Position numbers and translations under genes: made by a program
Assembly: GCA_017857705.1 (NCBI GenBank)
Contig: JAFMCP010000005.1
Coordinates: 1 to 47,896 of the forward strand
From: Candidatus Nanopelagicales bacterium
GTDB taxonomy: Bacteria > Actinomycetota > Actinomycetes > S36-B12
DNA length: 47,896 bases
Reading direction: 5' to 3'
In this document: piece after piece, positions 30,763 through 38,937 of the stretch
Layout of the letters: every line of letters begins with the position of its first letter
Position numbering within the stretch: the first letter of the stretch is position 1
Notes under the pieces: generated by a model
Told to the model about the DNA's origin: nothing
The model's input: only the letters and a program-made list of their open reading frames with translations
Databases searched by the model: none

Positions 30763-31847
30763 CATTCATCAATGAAGTTCTCAGTGGCGAGCAACTGCCG
30801 CCTTCACGCAATGCTAATAGTTGGAGTAAGCGTGTCGTAGTGGGCGCAGGGTTGATTGCTGTGTTTGCCATTTTTTATGGCATATATTCACTTCTCGGTG
30901 GTGGAGGCGAGACTAACGACTATGTGGGTCCTGGGACTGGTAGCGTCACCATTACGGTCAACCGAGGTGAGAGCCTAACTCAAATCGGGAACACCCTTCA
31001 AGCCGCCGATGTAGTCAAATCAGTCGAGAGTTTCACTTCAGCAGCTGCTAACAATGAAGCGAGCACAACAATCGGACCGGGTAAATACTCAATGCAATTG
31101 CAAATGAGTGGCGAGTCTGCACTCGCCTTAATGTTGGATCCAGCCTCACGCGCGGCTTCTCGGTTGGTTTTGCCTGAGGGACTTCGCCTAAATGAAACAG
31201 TTGCCCTAGCAGCAAGTGCCACGGGGCTCCCTTCGACAGACTTTGAGCAGGTTTTGGACAATCCCGATGTCTTGGCCCTACCGGCTTGGGCGCAGAGCCG
31301 GCCAGAGGGATTCATGTTTCCTGCGACGTACGACCTAGTCGGTGACGAGAATGCTGAAGCGATTCTGGGCGCATTGGTAAAGCGATTCAATCAATCCGCG
31401 AGCAGTATTGACCTCGAAGCTAGGGCAGCCCAAGAGGGTAGAAGCCCCTATGAGATCCTCACCGTGGCCTCGTTGCTGGAGGGTGAAGTTATCCCTGAGG
31501 ACTTCGCGAAAGTTGCGGCTGTTGTGTACAACCGGTTAGAAGCCGATATGCCCTTGCAGTTTGACTCAACCGTTTCGTACGCCTTGGGACTGGACGAACT
31601 GGAACTCTCCGCAGATCAACTGGACACCGAATCGCCATACAACACATATAAAGTGTCCGGACTTCCACCAACGCCAATCAACTCTCCGGGTGAGTCTGCA
31701 ATGGAGGCGGCACTTGCACCGGCCAAGGGTAAATGGTTGTATTTCGTCACCGTGAATCCCGATACGGGTGAAACTAAGTTCGCGAAAACTTATAAAAGGT
31801 TCTTGAAATTAAAAGCTGAGTATCGAGCCTTTTTGGATGCTCGATGA
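30759..31847 (+). CDS. mltG: Endolytic murein transglycosylase MltG (YceG)
   Basis: Cuts nascent peptidoglycan and is thought to end glycan strands. 362 residues: a short cytoplasmic tail, one membrane helix (about 25-46), a LysM-like subdomain (ITVNRGESLTQIGNTLQ) and the YceG catalytic domain. ASLLEGE holds the expected catalytic glutamate, and the YNTYKVSGLPPTPINSPG block is typical. The GTG start overlaps the ruvX TGA. The end overlaps a possible early aroE start. Confidence 0.93.
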   Translation: MTFINEVLSGEQLPPSRNANSWSKRVVVGAGLIAVFAIFYGIYSLLGGGGETNDYVGPGTGSVTITVNRGESLTQIGNTLQAADVVKSVESFTSAAANNEASTTIGPGKYSMQLQMSGESALALMLDPASRAASRLVLPEGLRLNETVALAASATGLPSTDFEQVLDNPDVLALPAWAQSRPEGFMFPATYDLVGDENAEAILGALVKRFNQSASSIDLEARAAQEGRSPYEILTVASLLEGEVIPEDFAKVAAVVYNRLEADMPLQFDSTVSYALGLDELELSADQLDTESPYNTYKVSGLPPTPINSPGESAMEAALAPAKGKWLYFVTVNPDTGETKFAKTYKRFLKLKAEYRAFLDAR

Positions 31848-31857
31848 ATGGTTCAAC

Positions 31858-32679
31858 ATGGCTTTGAAGGCGGCCGTTCTTGGTTCGCCAATCTCTCATT
31901 CGCTTTCGCCAACACTGCATCGAGCTGCCTACGCAGCACTCGGTCGGGACATTGAATACACGGCTATTGACACCCCTACTGAAATGCTGGCACAGCGCAT
32001 TAGTGAATTAGATGACAAGTCATTGGGTTATTCACTCACTATGCCACTTAAACGGGCTGTACTTGGCCTGATCGATAATCGATCGGAGCTTGTGAATCAA
32101 ACTGGGTGCGCCAACACGTTGTATCGAGATGCAGAACAGAATTGGGCTCTAGAAAATACTGATGTATTTGGGATAGTGCAAACAATCAAGTGCGCCAACC
32201 TTGTCCCGTTGAATTCAGCGTCCATTATTGGGTCGGGCGCAACAGCCAGCAGCGCTTTGAGCGCCCTCGCCGAGTTAGGGATCTCAGACATCACCTGTTT
32301 CGCACGTAACAGGAAAGCATTCACTCAGCTTCGCGACCAAAGTGCTTCACTTGGTATCAATTTTCACCCCGTCAACCTAGAAAGTGAGATCGTGTTGGTT
32401 GGAGATCTCGTGATCAGCACTGTTCCCAGTTCCGCGCAGAAGCAGATTATTGGTGCACTCGGGATAGAGCAGGAACTGCCTGCACTCCTTGATATTGCCT
32501 ACAACCCGTGGCCAAGTGAATTGGCCGAGTATTGGCGAATGCATCACGGTAGTGCAGTGTTGAGCGGGGTGGAAATGCTCCTGTGGCAGGCATGGGCTCA
32601 AGTGGAACTGTTCACTGGAGAGAAAGTTCCCATTGAAACTATGCGCGGCGCGCTGCCCAAGGAGTTATCCACAGGCTGA
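31858..32679 (+). CDS. aroE: Shikimate dehydrogenase
   Basis: Reduces 3-dehydroshikimate to shikimate with NADPH. About 273 residues from the ATG at 31858. The substrate-site GSPISHSLSPTLH, catalytic Lys in SLTMPLKRAV and the dinucleotide loop GSGATASSAL are visible. The residue after the second Gly is Ala, so the loop departs slightly from GxGGxx. An in-frame ATG at 31837 would overlap mltG by 11 nt; family N-termini fit the later start better. No ribosome site is clear at either. First gene of the shikimate group aroE-(pppA)-aroC-aroK-aroB-aroQ. Confidence 0.9.
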   Translation: MALKAAVLGSPISHSLSPTLHRAAYAALGRDIEYTAIDTPTEMLAQRISELDDKSLGYSLTMPLKRAVLGLIDNRSELVNQTGCANTLYRDAEQNWALENTDVFGIVQTIKCANLVPLNSASIIGSGATASSALSALAELGISDITCFARNRKAFTQLRDQSASLGINFHPVNLESEIVLVGDLVISTVPSSAQKQIIGALGIEQELPALLDIAYNPWPSELAEYWRMHHGSAVLSGVEMLLWQAWAQVELFTGEKVPIETMRGALPKELSTG

Positions 32680-32724
32680 ATATTGATATCGGGGATAGAG
32701 GATTTTGGCGGCGAGAATCTTCAC

Positions 32725-33207
32725 ATGATCACGTCAAGTGCCATTGCCCTGCTTGCTACTTGGGTTTGGTTCTTCATCACCGCTATTAAGCTTTCAAAGA
32801 TTGACTTTCGGGAGCATCGACTACCGAATTTATTGGTTTTGATCTCATATGTTGGCGGCATTTTCGGATTTATTCTTGTTGCGCTCACCCAGAATGACCC
32901 TCGGATTCTTGTATCTGCACTAGCCGGATCACTTGTCGCTTGCGTGGCGTATTTACTCATCCACGTGATTGGCGGAATGGGGATGGGTGACGTTAAATAC
33001 GCAGCCGTCGTCGGTTTGTACTTGGGGTCCCTTGGCTGGACCTATCTTTATCTTGGATCCCTAATTTCATTTGCATGCGCCGCGGCATGGGTTTTGCCGC
33101 TCATGTTTAGTAGGCGAAAGACCCGACAATTACCCTTTGGGCCGTTCATGGCTTTGGGCGTTCTTGTGTCGGCACTTATTGCCATAGGTGTGAGCGCAGG
33201 AGCGTAG
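32725..33207 (+). CDS. Prepilin peptidase, A24 family, short form
   Basis: About 160 residues with five or six membrane helices. The two catalytic aspartates of the aspartic prepilin peptidase family are in place: Asp27 (KIDFREHRLPN) and Asp89 (GMGDVKYA). The N-terminal zinc/methylase domain of full PilD is missing, as in archaeal-like and actinobacterial short forms. It would clip the leader of pilin-like (Tad/Flp or type IV) proteins; no pilin gene is in this window. Mycobacterium has a similar gene at the same place (Rv2551c). An in-frame TTG at 32683 would add 14 residues; the ATG puts the start at the first helix. Confidence 0.85.
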   Translation: MITSSAIALLATWVWFFITAIKLSKIDFREHRLPNLLVLISYVGGIFGFILVALTQNDPRILVSALAGSLVACVAYLLIHVIGGMGMGDVKYAAVVGLYLGSLGWTYLYLGSLISFACAAAWVLPLMFSRRKTRQLPFGPFMALGVLVSALIAIGVSAGA

Positions 33208-33230
33208 TCTGGATCTGACAGTATTACGAC

Positions 33231-34433
33231 ATGGTGTCGCGACTGCGTTGGTTAACCGCTGGTGAATCACATGGGCCGGCACTAACCGCAATCATTGAGG
33301 GGCTTCCTGCTTCATTCCACATCACGACGGCTGATCTTGAACGTGATCTATCGCGGCGCAGGCTCGGTACTGGGCGTGGGGCCCGGATGAAATTTGAAAA
33401 AGATGATGTCAAATTTCTCGGTGGGGTCCGACACGGTCAGACACTGGGCGGGCCAATTGCAATTGAGATTGGTAATACCGAATGGCCCAAATGGGAAGCG
33501 GTAATGAGCCCTGAACCGGTTGATCAGGAGGTATTGGACGCGTTGGCCCGCAATGCACCCTTAACCCGACCTCGCCCAGGACATGCTGATCTTGCAGGGA
33601 TGCAAAAATACGATTTCACCGATGCTAGGCCGGTACTGGAACGTGCAAGCGCCCGTGAAACCGCAGCTCGGGTTGCACTGGGCGCTGTTGCTCGTGCATT
33701 TCTAGCTCAGGTCGCCGGAATAACCTTGGTAAGTCACGTGGTGCGAATCGGTGCAGTTGCGTACACGGGTCCCGCTCCATCGCCTGATCAAATGGATGCC
33801 ATCGATGCCAGCCCGGTCCGTTGCGTCGATCCGCAAGCAAGTGCTCTGATGGAAGAAGAAATTGGTGCAGCCCACCGTGATGGAGATACTTTGGGTGGCG
33901 TTGTTGAAGTGGTAGCCGTCGGTTTGCCGCCAGGTTTGGGAAGTTATACCCATTGGGATCGTCGACTCGACTCCAAGTTGGCTGCTGCACTTATGGGAAT
34001 TCAAGCAATAAAAGGTGTTGAAGTCGGTGACGGTTTTGACATCGCTGCCGTTCGCGGGTCACTTGCCCAAGACGAGATTTTCGCTCAGGGTGACGAAGTT
34101 CGCCGAGGTTCCGGAAAATCTGGGGGCACTGAAGGCGGCATGAGTACCGGTGAAATGCTTCGTGTTCGCGCAGCTATGAAACCAATTTCCACGATTCCAC
34201 GCGCGCTTCAAACAATTGACACGGCCACGGGTGAAGCTGCGGTAGCCATTAATCAACGATCTGATGTCTGTGCGGTTCCCGCTGCAGGAATTGTCGCTGA
34301 GGCAATGGTTGCTCTCGTTCTTGCCGAGGCGATCTTGGATAAATTTGGCGGGGATTCTTTGGGTGAATGTCAACGCAATATTGCGAGTTACCTCGAAAAT
34401 CTCGCAATTAAAATTGCTCCATTGGTTAACTAG
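33231..34433 (+). CDS. aroC: Chorismate synthase
   Basis: Last step of the shikimate pathway, from EPSP to chorismate, needing reduced FMN. 400 residues. The family signatures [30 protein letters not shown] with the following [17 protein letters not shown], and [12 protein letters not shown] are intact. The ATG at 33231 lacks a ribosome site. The stop TAG at 34431-34433 is part of the -10 box proposed for aroK. Confidence 0.96.
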   Translation: MVSRLRWLTAGESHGPALTAIIEGLPASFHITTADLERDLSRRRLGTGRGARMKFEKDDVKFLGGVRHGQTLGGPIAIEIGNTEWPKWEAVMSPEPVDQEVLDALARNAPLTRPRPGHADLAGMQKYDFTDARPVLERASARETAARVALGAVARAFLAQVAGITLVSHVVRIGAVAYTGPAPSPDQMDAIDASPVRCVDPQASALMEEEIGAAHRDGDTLGGVVEVVAVGLPPGLGSYTHWDRRLDSKLAAALMGIQAIKGVEVGDGFDIAAVRGSLAQDEIFAQGDEVRRGSGKSGGTEGGMSTGEMLRVRAAMKPISTIPRALQTIDTATGEAAVAINQRSDVCAVPAAGIVAEAMVALVLAEAILDKFGGDSLGECQRNIASYLENLAIKIAPLVN

Positions 34434-34436
34434 GTT
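34431..34436 (+). promoter_or_regulatory. -10 box for leaderless aroK mRNA
   Basis: TAGGTT includes the aroC stop codon and ends 6 nt before the aroK ATG at 34443. There is no ribosome site in the 9-nt gap between the genes. Extra transcription of aroK-aroB from here is possible in addition to read-through. Confidence 0.35.
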
Positions 34437-34442
34437 TTTTCG

Positions 34443-34964
34443 ATGACCCCACGAGCAATTCTGATTGGCGCGCCAGGTGCCGGCAAGACCACGGTAGGTG
34501 CGAGTCTTGCCCGTGAACTTGGCTGTGAATTTGCAGATTCAGATCAACTTGTAGAAGCTGCTCATGGTCAAAGTGTTTCTGACATTTTTGTCACACAAGG
34601 TGAGTCGGTTTTCCGTGAATGGGAGCACCACGCAATCACAAAGGCCGTCAGGGGGTTTGACGGTGTTTTATCACTCGGTGGTGGTGCTGTAATGAACTCT
34701 GACACTGCCAGTGAATTGAAGAAAAGCAATGCCCCTATCTTTTGGCTTGAAGTGAGTAGTTCAATTGCCTTTCGCCGAGCTGGCCTTTCAGCACCCAGAC
34801 CATTACTGGTCGGAAATGTGCGAGCAAATCTGGTCTCGTTACTGGAAACCCGAACCCCGATTTATGAAAGCCTTGCTACGCATCGGATTGATGCAAACAC
34901 TCTGGATCCACAACAACTGGCCGAGCAGATTTCCAACCTGCTCACGAATGGTGTCCAATGCTAA
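34443..34964 (+). CDS. aroK: Shikimate kinase
   Basis: Phosphorylates shikimate at the 3-hydroxyl using ATP. 173 residues, family length. P-loop GAPGAGKT (9-16), shikimate-binding FADSDQLVE and LGGGAVM, and the lid region (PRPLLVG) are present. Its last 7 nt overlap aroB, so translation of the two is likely coupled. Confidence 0.95.
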   Translation: MTPRAILIGAPGAGKTTVGASLARELGCEFADSDQLVEAAHGQSVSDIFVTQGESVFREWEHHAITKAVRGFDGVLSLGGGAVMNSDTASELKKSNAPIFWLEVSSSIAFRRAGLSAPRPLLVGNVRANLVSLLETRTPIYESLATHRIDANTLDPQQLAEQISNLLTNGVQC

Positions 34965-36034
34965 GTATCACGGTCAACGCAGAGCACAGTTACGACGTAC
35001 ATATTGGCCGAGGCCTCCTTGGCGAAATAAATGAAGCGGTTTCAACAGCCACTCGCGTTGGGATCATTTACCCCATCGCGTTGAGGGTGAGCGCTGAGTC
35101 ACTTCAAGTTGAATTGGAGGGGTCAGGTCGTCGAGTCGTTCTCATCGAAGTCCCTGAGGCGGAAGAATCCAAAACTGCAGCAGTACTTGAATACTGTTGG
35201 GATGCTCTGGGCGCATCGGAGTTCACACGTTCTGACATGATCATCGGATTGGGTGGGGGAGCCACAACAGACCTCGCCGGCTTTGTCGCCGCGACCTGGT
35301 TGAGGGGAATCGCCTGGATTGCGGTCCCGACCACGTTACTAGGAATGGTAGATGCAGCCGTCGGTGGCAAAACGGGTATTAACACCGACGCCGGAAAGAA
35401 TCTTGTAGGTGCATTCCACAGTCCAAGTTTGGTAGTCATTGACGTCAATGCATTGAGTTCACTGCCAGAAAATGATCTTCGGGCGGGCCTGGCTGAGGTC
35501 GCCAAAGTGGGCTTGACGAGTGATCCTAGTATTTTGGAAACTATCTTGTCCCAGCGAGAAAACTGTTTCGACCCGGAACAAGAAATCGTGACTTCTCTGA
35601 TTGAACGCGCGATCGCGGTAAAGGCAGCAGTTGTCTCTCGAGATTTCACCGAGCAGGGTGGCCCAGATCTAGGTCGCGAGGTGCTCAATTACGGTCACAC
35701 GTTTGGACATGCCGTGGAGAAATTTGAGAATTACCGATGGCGCCATGGTGCTGCCGTTTCTGTCGGAATCATGTTCGTCGCAGAGTTGGCGAATATCGCT
35801 GGTCGATTGTCAGACGCCGACCTTCAGGTGCATCGAGATGTTCTCGAAGTGATCGGGCTTCCCACGACTTATCCAGCGGGACGCTGGGAGCCACTGCTCT
35901 CAACCATGAAGGTGGACAAGAAGGCTCGGGGGGATCTCTTGCGTTTTGTTGTTCTTGATGGCATCGGAAAGCCGGCAATCTTAGAAGGACCCGATCCTTC
36001 GCTTCTTTTTTCGGCCTACAGCAACCTGTCTTAG
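34958..36034 (+). CDS. aroB: 3-dehydroquinate synthase
   Basis: Turns DAHP into 3-dehydroquinate with NAD and a metal ion; second step of the pathway. 358 residues. The NAD-site GLGGGATTDLAGFVAATWLR, the lysine in GKTGINT, and the metal-binding His in NYGHTFGHAVE (with a further His-containing block in YRWRHGAAVSVG) are present. The ATG at 34958 lies inside the aroK end. Confidence 0.96.
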   Translation: MLSITVNAEHSYDVHIGRGLLGEINEAVSTATRVGIIYPIALRVSAESLQVELEGSGRRVVLIEVPEAEESKTAAVLEYCWDALGASEFTRSDMIIGLGGGATTDLAGFVAATWLRGIAWIAVPTTLLGMVDAAVGGKTGINTDAGKNLVGAFHSPSLVVIDVNALSSLPENDLRAGLAEVAKVGLTSDPSILETILSQRENCFDPEQEIVTSLIERAIAVKAAVVSRDFTEQGGPDLGREVLNYGHTFGHAVEKFENYRWRHGAAVSVGIMFVAELANIAGRLSDADLQVHRDVLEVIGLPTTYPAGRWEPLLSTMKVDKKARGDLLRFVVLDGIGKPAILEGPDPSLLFSAYSNLS

Positions 36035-36056
36035 GCGAATGCGTTTCATGTTTTAG

Positions 36057-36062
36057 TAAGGT
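36057..36062 (+). promoter_or_regulatory. -10 box for leaderless aroQ mRNA
   Basis: TAAGGT ends 6 nt before the aroQ ATG at 36069. The 34-nt gap after aroB has no ribosome site, so a leaderless message is the simplest reading. Confidence 0.4.
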
Positions 36063-36068
36063 TGCGCC

Positions 36069-36515
36069 ATGGTGCAACGGGTCTTGGTCATTAATGGACC
36101 GAATCTGAATCGACTGGGCAGCAGGGAGCCCGAGATTTACGGAACCCTTTCTTACTCTGAACTTGCAGGTGCTATTTCAGAGAAGGCACTTGAGTTGGGG
36201 TTCGAGGTTGATATCCGCCAAAGCAACAGCGAAAGCGAGATTATTGACTGGTTACATTTTGCGGCCGACTCGCAATTGCCAGTGATTATGAATCCCGCGG
36301 CATTTACGCATTACTCGTACGCCATCGCTGATGCCTGCGCCATGCTTGGGGAGCCCCTGATTGAAGTTCATCTCAGCAACCCGGGTGCACGAGAAGAATT
36401 CCGACACCATTCAGTTATTACCCCTAGTGCGACCGGGGTGATTGCCGGTTTTGGCGTGGATTCCTACCTGTTGGCCTTGCAAGCGCTTTCGAGACTATTG
36501 TTGTCCAAGGCCTAG
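36069..36515 (+). CDS. aroQ: Type II 3-dehydroquinate dehydratase
   Basis: Dehydrates 3-dehydroquinate to 3-dehydroshikimate, third step of the pathway. 148 residues of the flavodoxin-like type II enzyme. The N-terminal NGPNLNRLGSREPEIYG carries the Asn, Arg and Tyr of the active site; NPAAFTHYSYA and EVHLSNPGAREEFRHHSV complete it. With aroE, aroC, aroK and aroB, five of the seven shikimate steps are coded here; DAHP synthase and aroA are not in the window. Confidence 0.95.
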   Translation: MVQRVLVINGPNLNRLGSREPEIYGTLSYSELAGAISEKALELGFEVDIRQSNSESEIIDWLHFAADSQLPVIMNPAAFTHYSYAIADACAMLGEPLIEVHLSNPGAREEFRHHSVITPSATGVIAGFGVDSYLLALQALSRLLLSKA

Positions 36516-36548
36516 CAGCAAAATCGGTAGATTTTTTGATTGTCGTAA

Positions 36549-36576
36549 TTGTGGCTGAAAATTGTTCGATTAATGT
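36549..36576 (+). promoter_or_regulatory. Candidate efp promoter
   Basis: TTGTGG (36549-36554) and TAATGT (36571-36576) are 16 nt apart in the 85-nt gap between aroQ and efp. The start of transcription would be about 18 nt before the efp GTG. Confidence 0.35.
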
Positions 36577-36600
36577 TTGAAATAGAGATAGGGCACCTTG

Positions 36601-37164
36601 GTGGCAACCAGTAATGACTTGAAAAATGGAGTCGTCCTCAATATTGACGGACAGCTGTGGACGGTTATCGACTTTCAGCATGTGAAGCCTGGCAAGGGTG
36701 GGGCATTCGTTCGTAGCAAATTGAAGAATGTGCTCACGGGCAAGGTTGTTGATAAAACATTCAACGCTGGAGTTAAAGTAGAAACAGCTTCAGTTGACCG
36801 CCGAGATATGCAGTATCTCTACCGTGATGGGGATAGTTGGGTGTTCATGGACAATAATTCCTATGAACAATTCCCAGTACCTGATTCAATTGTGGGAGAA
36901 AGTTCGAAGTATCTCTTGGAAAACCAAACGGTTCAGGTCGCCATCCACGAGGGAAACCCGATAATCGTCGATTTACCCGCATCCGTTGAAATCATGCTCA
37001 CATACACCGAGCCAGGGCTGCAAGGGGACCGCTCAAGCGGTGGGACCAAACCCGCCACGTTGGAGACGGGCGCTGAAATTCAGGTTCCCCTGTTCATTGA
37101 TTCCAATACAAAAGTCAAGGTGGATACACGCGATGGTTCATATCTTGGTCGCGTGAACGACTAA
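36601..37164 (+). CDS. efp: Elongation factor P
   Basis: Rescues ribosomes stalled at proline runs. 187 residues, three beta-barrel domains. The tip lysine is Lys32 in [12 protein letters not shown]. The flanking residue after KG is Gly; many actinobacterial EF-Ps that are thought to work with an unmodified lysine have Pro there. The GTG at 36601 gives the usual [10 protein letters not shown] start; the TTG just before it is less likely. nusB overlaps its stop by one base (TAATG). Confidence 0.96.
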   Translation: MATSNDLKNGVVLNIDGQLWTVIDFQHVKPGKGGAFVRSKLKNVLTGKVVDKTFNAGVKVETASVDRRDMQYLYRDGDSWVFMDNNSYEQFPVPDSIVGESSKYLLENQTVQVAIHEGNPIIVDLPASVEIMLTYTEPGLQGDRSSGGTKPATLETGAEIQVPLFIDSNTKVKVDTRDGSYLGRVND

Positions 37165-37592
37165 TGTCAGCGCGCGGAAAAGCCCGCAAGCGTGCTTTGG
37201 ACATTATTTTCGAAGCCGAGTCAAAAGAAGTGCCGATTTCAATGGTGTTGGGTGAACATATTCGCCGACGTGAGAGCGATGGGGACCCAGAACTCAACAC
37301 GTATGCTGTCGAGCTCGTGAATTTTATTGCATCGAATCAATTGAAGATCGATAGCGAGATAATCGCCAATGCGCAGGGGTGGAGTTTGGAGCGAATGCCC
37401 GACGTAGACCGCGCCATCTTGCGAGTATCAGTGGCTGAATTGTTGTTTATGCCAGAGACCCCCCATGCAGTTGTCGTGAGCCAAGCCGTGGAATTGGCAC
37501 AAAGTTTGTCAACGGATGATTCCAGTTCTTTTGTGCACGGTGTTTTGGGAGCGGTTTCACGAACCTTGGAGTCATCAGCCCAAACTGGCTAG
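37164..37592 (+). CDS. nusB: Transcription antitermination protein NusB
   Basis: Binds boxA RNA with NusE (S10) and aids rRNA antitermination. 142 all-helical residues: [20 protein letters not shown] at the start, WSLERMPDVDRAILRVSVAELLF and a C-terminal FVHGVLGAV. Linked to efp by TAATG. Its TAG lies in a CTAG palindrome that is also the stop of the converging lipoprotein gene. Confidence 0.94.
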   Translation: MSARGKARKRALDIIFEAESKEVPISMVLGEHIRRRESDGDPELNTYAVELVNFIASNQLKIDSEIIANAQGWSLERMPDVDRAILRVSVAELLFMPETPHAVVVSQAVELAQSLSTDDSSSFVHGVLGAVSRTLESSAQTG

Positions 37593-38086
37593 AGACTTGG
37601 ATTGACCAGCAGGGTGATTTCTCCGGGGTCACTTGATCGCTCTCCCAGGGTCGCACTAACCGTAATGTCATAGCCATTACCTATAACGCCGTAAACGGCA
37701 ATCGTGTCTGTTGATAAATCTGCAAGAGGCTCGACGGTGAACGTTGAATCAAATTCACTAAGAAAGCCCTCTTGAGTCGTGAATACATCACCTTGCACAG
37801 TCCACGTCGCGACCGCTGTGCGTTTATCAATAACCGAAACCGCAATTAAAGTGCCGTTCGGTGTCGGGACACCTTGTGGCCAATTTGCCGGGAGAGGTAA
37901 GTCAGTTCCTACTTCGAGTTCATTGCCCGAGCCATCGTCTAAAAAATTATCTGTTGGATTAGATGATTCAAATCGGTCTCCGAGATCCCTCGATTGAACC
38001 GCTTCGGGTTCACTGGAACAGCCTGTAAATCCGACAGCGAGTGCAACTACACACGCTACCGCCGTGAACTTCGAGCGTAAATCCAT
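37589..38086 (-). CDS. Small lipoprotein of unknown function
   Basis: 165 residues. Signal peptide MDLRSKFTAVACVVALAVGF leads to a lipobox ending in TGC at Cys23, so the mature protein would be lipid-anchored outside the membrane. After an acidic linker (to about residue 60) comes a beta-rich domain of about 100 residues with no motif I know. The ATG at 38086 is preferred over an upstream in-frame start because it begins the signal peptide. CATAAT (38093-38098, minus) ends 6 nt before the ATG, but the gene also lies just downstream of tRNA-Leu on the same strand and could be read from it. Confidence 0.75.
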   Translation of the reverse strand: MDLRSKFTAVACVVALAVGFTGCSSEPEAVQSRDLGDRFESSNPTDNFLDDGSGNELEVGTDLPLPANWPQGVPTPNGTLIAVSVIDKRTAVATWTVQGDVFTTQEGFLSEFDSTFTVEPLADLSTDTIAVYGVIGNGYDITVSATLGERSSDPGEITLLVNPSL

Positions 38087-38098
38087 ATTGGCATTATG

Positions 38099-38172
38099 TG
38101 CCCCGGGTGGGATTCGAACCCACACTGGACGGTGTTTGAGACCGCTTCCTCTACCGGTTGGGATACCGGGGC
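38099..38172 (-). tRNA. tRNA-Leu(CAA) with a short variable region
   Basis: 74-nt cloverleaf on the minus strand. Acceptor GCCCCGG pairs with CCGGGGC; discriminator is A. The D-arm is 3 bp (TCC/GGA) with an 11-nt loop CAACCGGTAGA, the class II (Leu/Ser) form. The anticodon stem GCGGT/ACCGT (one G-U pair) carries loop CTCAAAC, anticodon CAA. The variable region is only CCAGT, then T-arm GTGGG-TTCGAAT-CCCAC. Bacterial tRNA-Leu normally has a long variable arm, so leucine identity is inferred from anticodon, D-arm and A73. CCA is not encoded. Confidence 0.85.
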
Positions 38173-38208
38173 TAGGGGGGATAACCCTACCGATGCACCG
38201 CGACGTCC

Positions 38209-38214
38209 TAGCCT
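38209..38214 (+). promoter_or_regulatory. -10 box for leaderless mRNA of the REC-ANTAR gene
   Basis: TAGCCT ends 6 nt before the ATG at 38221, and there is no ribosome site. The gene lies divergent from tRNA-Leu, 48 nt away, so it needs its own promoter. Confidence 0.45.
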
Positions 38215-38220
38215 TGCCCT

Positions 38221-38838
38221 ATGCGCAGTCAGATGGAACAACAGGGCGCTGGTTCTTTGCCCGCTCTACGCGTGCTGATTGCGGAGGACGAAACCCTGAT
38301 CAGGCTCGATCTGGCTGAGACCCTCGCCGAACTCGGCATGGATGTTGTTGGTGCTGTCAGCAATGGTCAGTTAGCCGTAGATGCCACTAAAGCATTAAGA
38401 CCAGACATTGTCTTGATGGATATCTCGATGCCGGTGCGTGATGGGATAAGCGCCGCTACGGAAATTATTTCACAAGAGTTGGCCCCTGTTGTTCTCCTTA
38501 GCGCATTTTCGCAGACTGACCTTGTGACGAGCGCTGCTGCAGCGGGAACCTTTGGCTACCTGGTGAAGCCCTTCACAGGCGTTGAGGTACGTGCGGCCTT
38601 AGTTCTTGCCTATGCCCGCTGGCAGCAATTCAAAGACGTGAATGCTGAACTGGCGCGTCTGAGGAATCGAAATCACTCCACTGGAGTCGTGGATCGGGCA
38701 AAACAACATCTGCAATCCTTGGGGATGAGTGAGGAAGACGCCTTCAGACTCTTGCGGAGGGCAGCGATGGACGACCGGCTGACCATTGCGGAAACAGCCG
38801 CGAAAATCATGGCGAAAGTGGATGAAACACCCCTGTAG
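38221..38838 (+). CDS. pdtaR: REC-ANTAR response regulator (PdtaR-like antiterminator)
   Basis: 205 residues. Receiver domain with acidic pocket Glu22-Asp23, phospho-acceptor Asp67 (DIVLMDISMP), the Ser of LLSAFS and the Lys of GYLVKPF. After a short linker (about 130-145) comes a C-terminal ANTAR domain (about 146-200: AKQHLQSLGMSEEDAFRLLR, then LTIAETAAKI), which in known members binds paired RNA hairpins to block termination. The partner sensor kinase (PdtaS-like) is not in the window. In Mycobacterium the orthologue (Rv1626) also lies close to polA. Confidence 0.92.
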   Translation: MRSQMEQQGAGSLPALRVLIAEDETLIRLDLAETLAELGMDVVGAVSNGQLAVDATKALRPDIVLMDISMPVRDGISAATEIISQELAPVVLLSAFSQTDLVTSAAAAGTFGYLVKPFTGVEVRAALVLAYARWQQFKDVNAELARLRNRNHSTGVVDRAKQHLQSLGMSEEDAFRLLRRAAMDDRLTIAETAAKIMAKVDETPL

Positions 38839-38841
38839 CTA

Positions 38842-38857
38842 GTTACACTAATGTTAC
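38842..38857 (+). promoter_or_regulatory. Candidate GlnR-type operator upstream of livK
   Basis: Two GTTAC pentamers (38842-38846 and 38853-38857) are separated by exactly 6 nt, so they lie one helical turn apart. This is the layout of GlnR sites in Actinobacteria (GTnAC-n6-GnAAC type), although the second half matches that form imperfectly. It sits about 150 bp before livK. Nitrogen control of an amino acid or amide importer would make sense; this is inference. Confidence 0.35.
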
Positions 38858-38908
38858 ACAGGTCACATTCCTATCACGAAGTCCGAAATTGCGGTCCCGA
38901 GCCTTTAA

Positions 38909-38937
38909 TTGAACCTGAGTTTCAAATAGTCTAGGGC
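38909..38937 (+). promoter_or_regulatory. Candidate livK promoter
   Basis: TTGAAC (38909-38914) and TAGGGC (38932-38937) are 17 nt apart; a TAGTCT at 38927-38932 is an alternative -10. Either gives a leader of about 65-70 nt. Neither -10 is strong. Confidence 0.25.
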
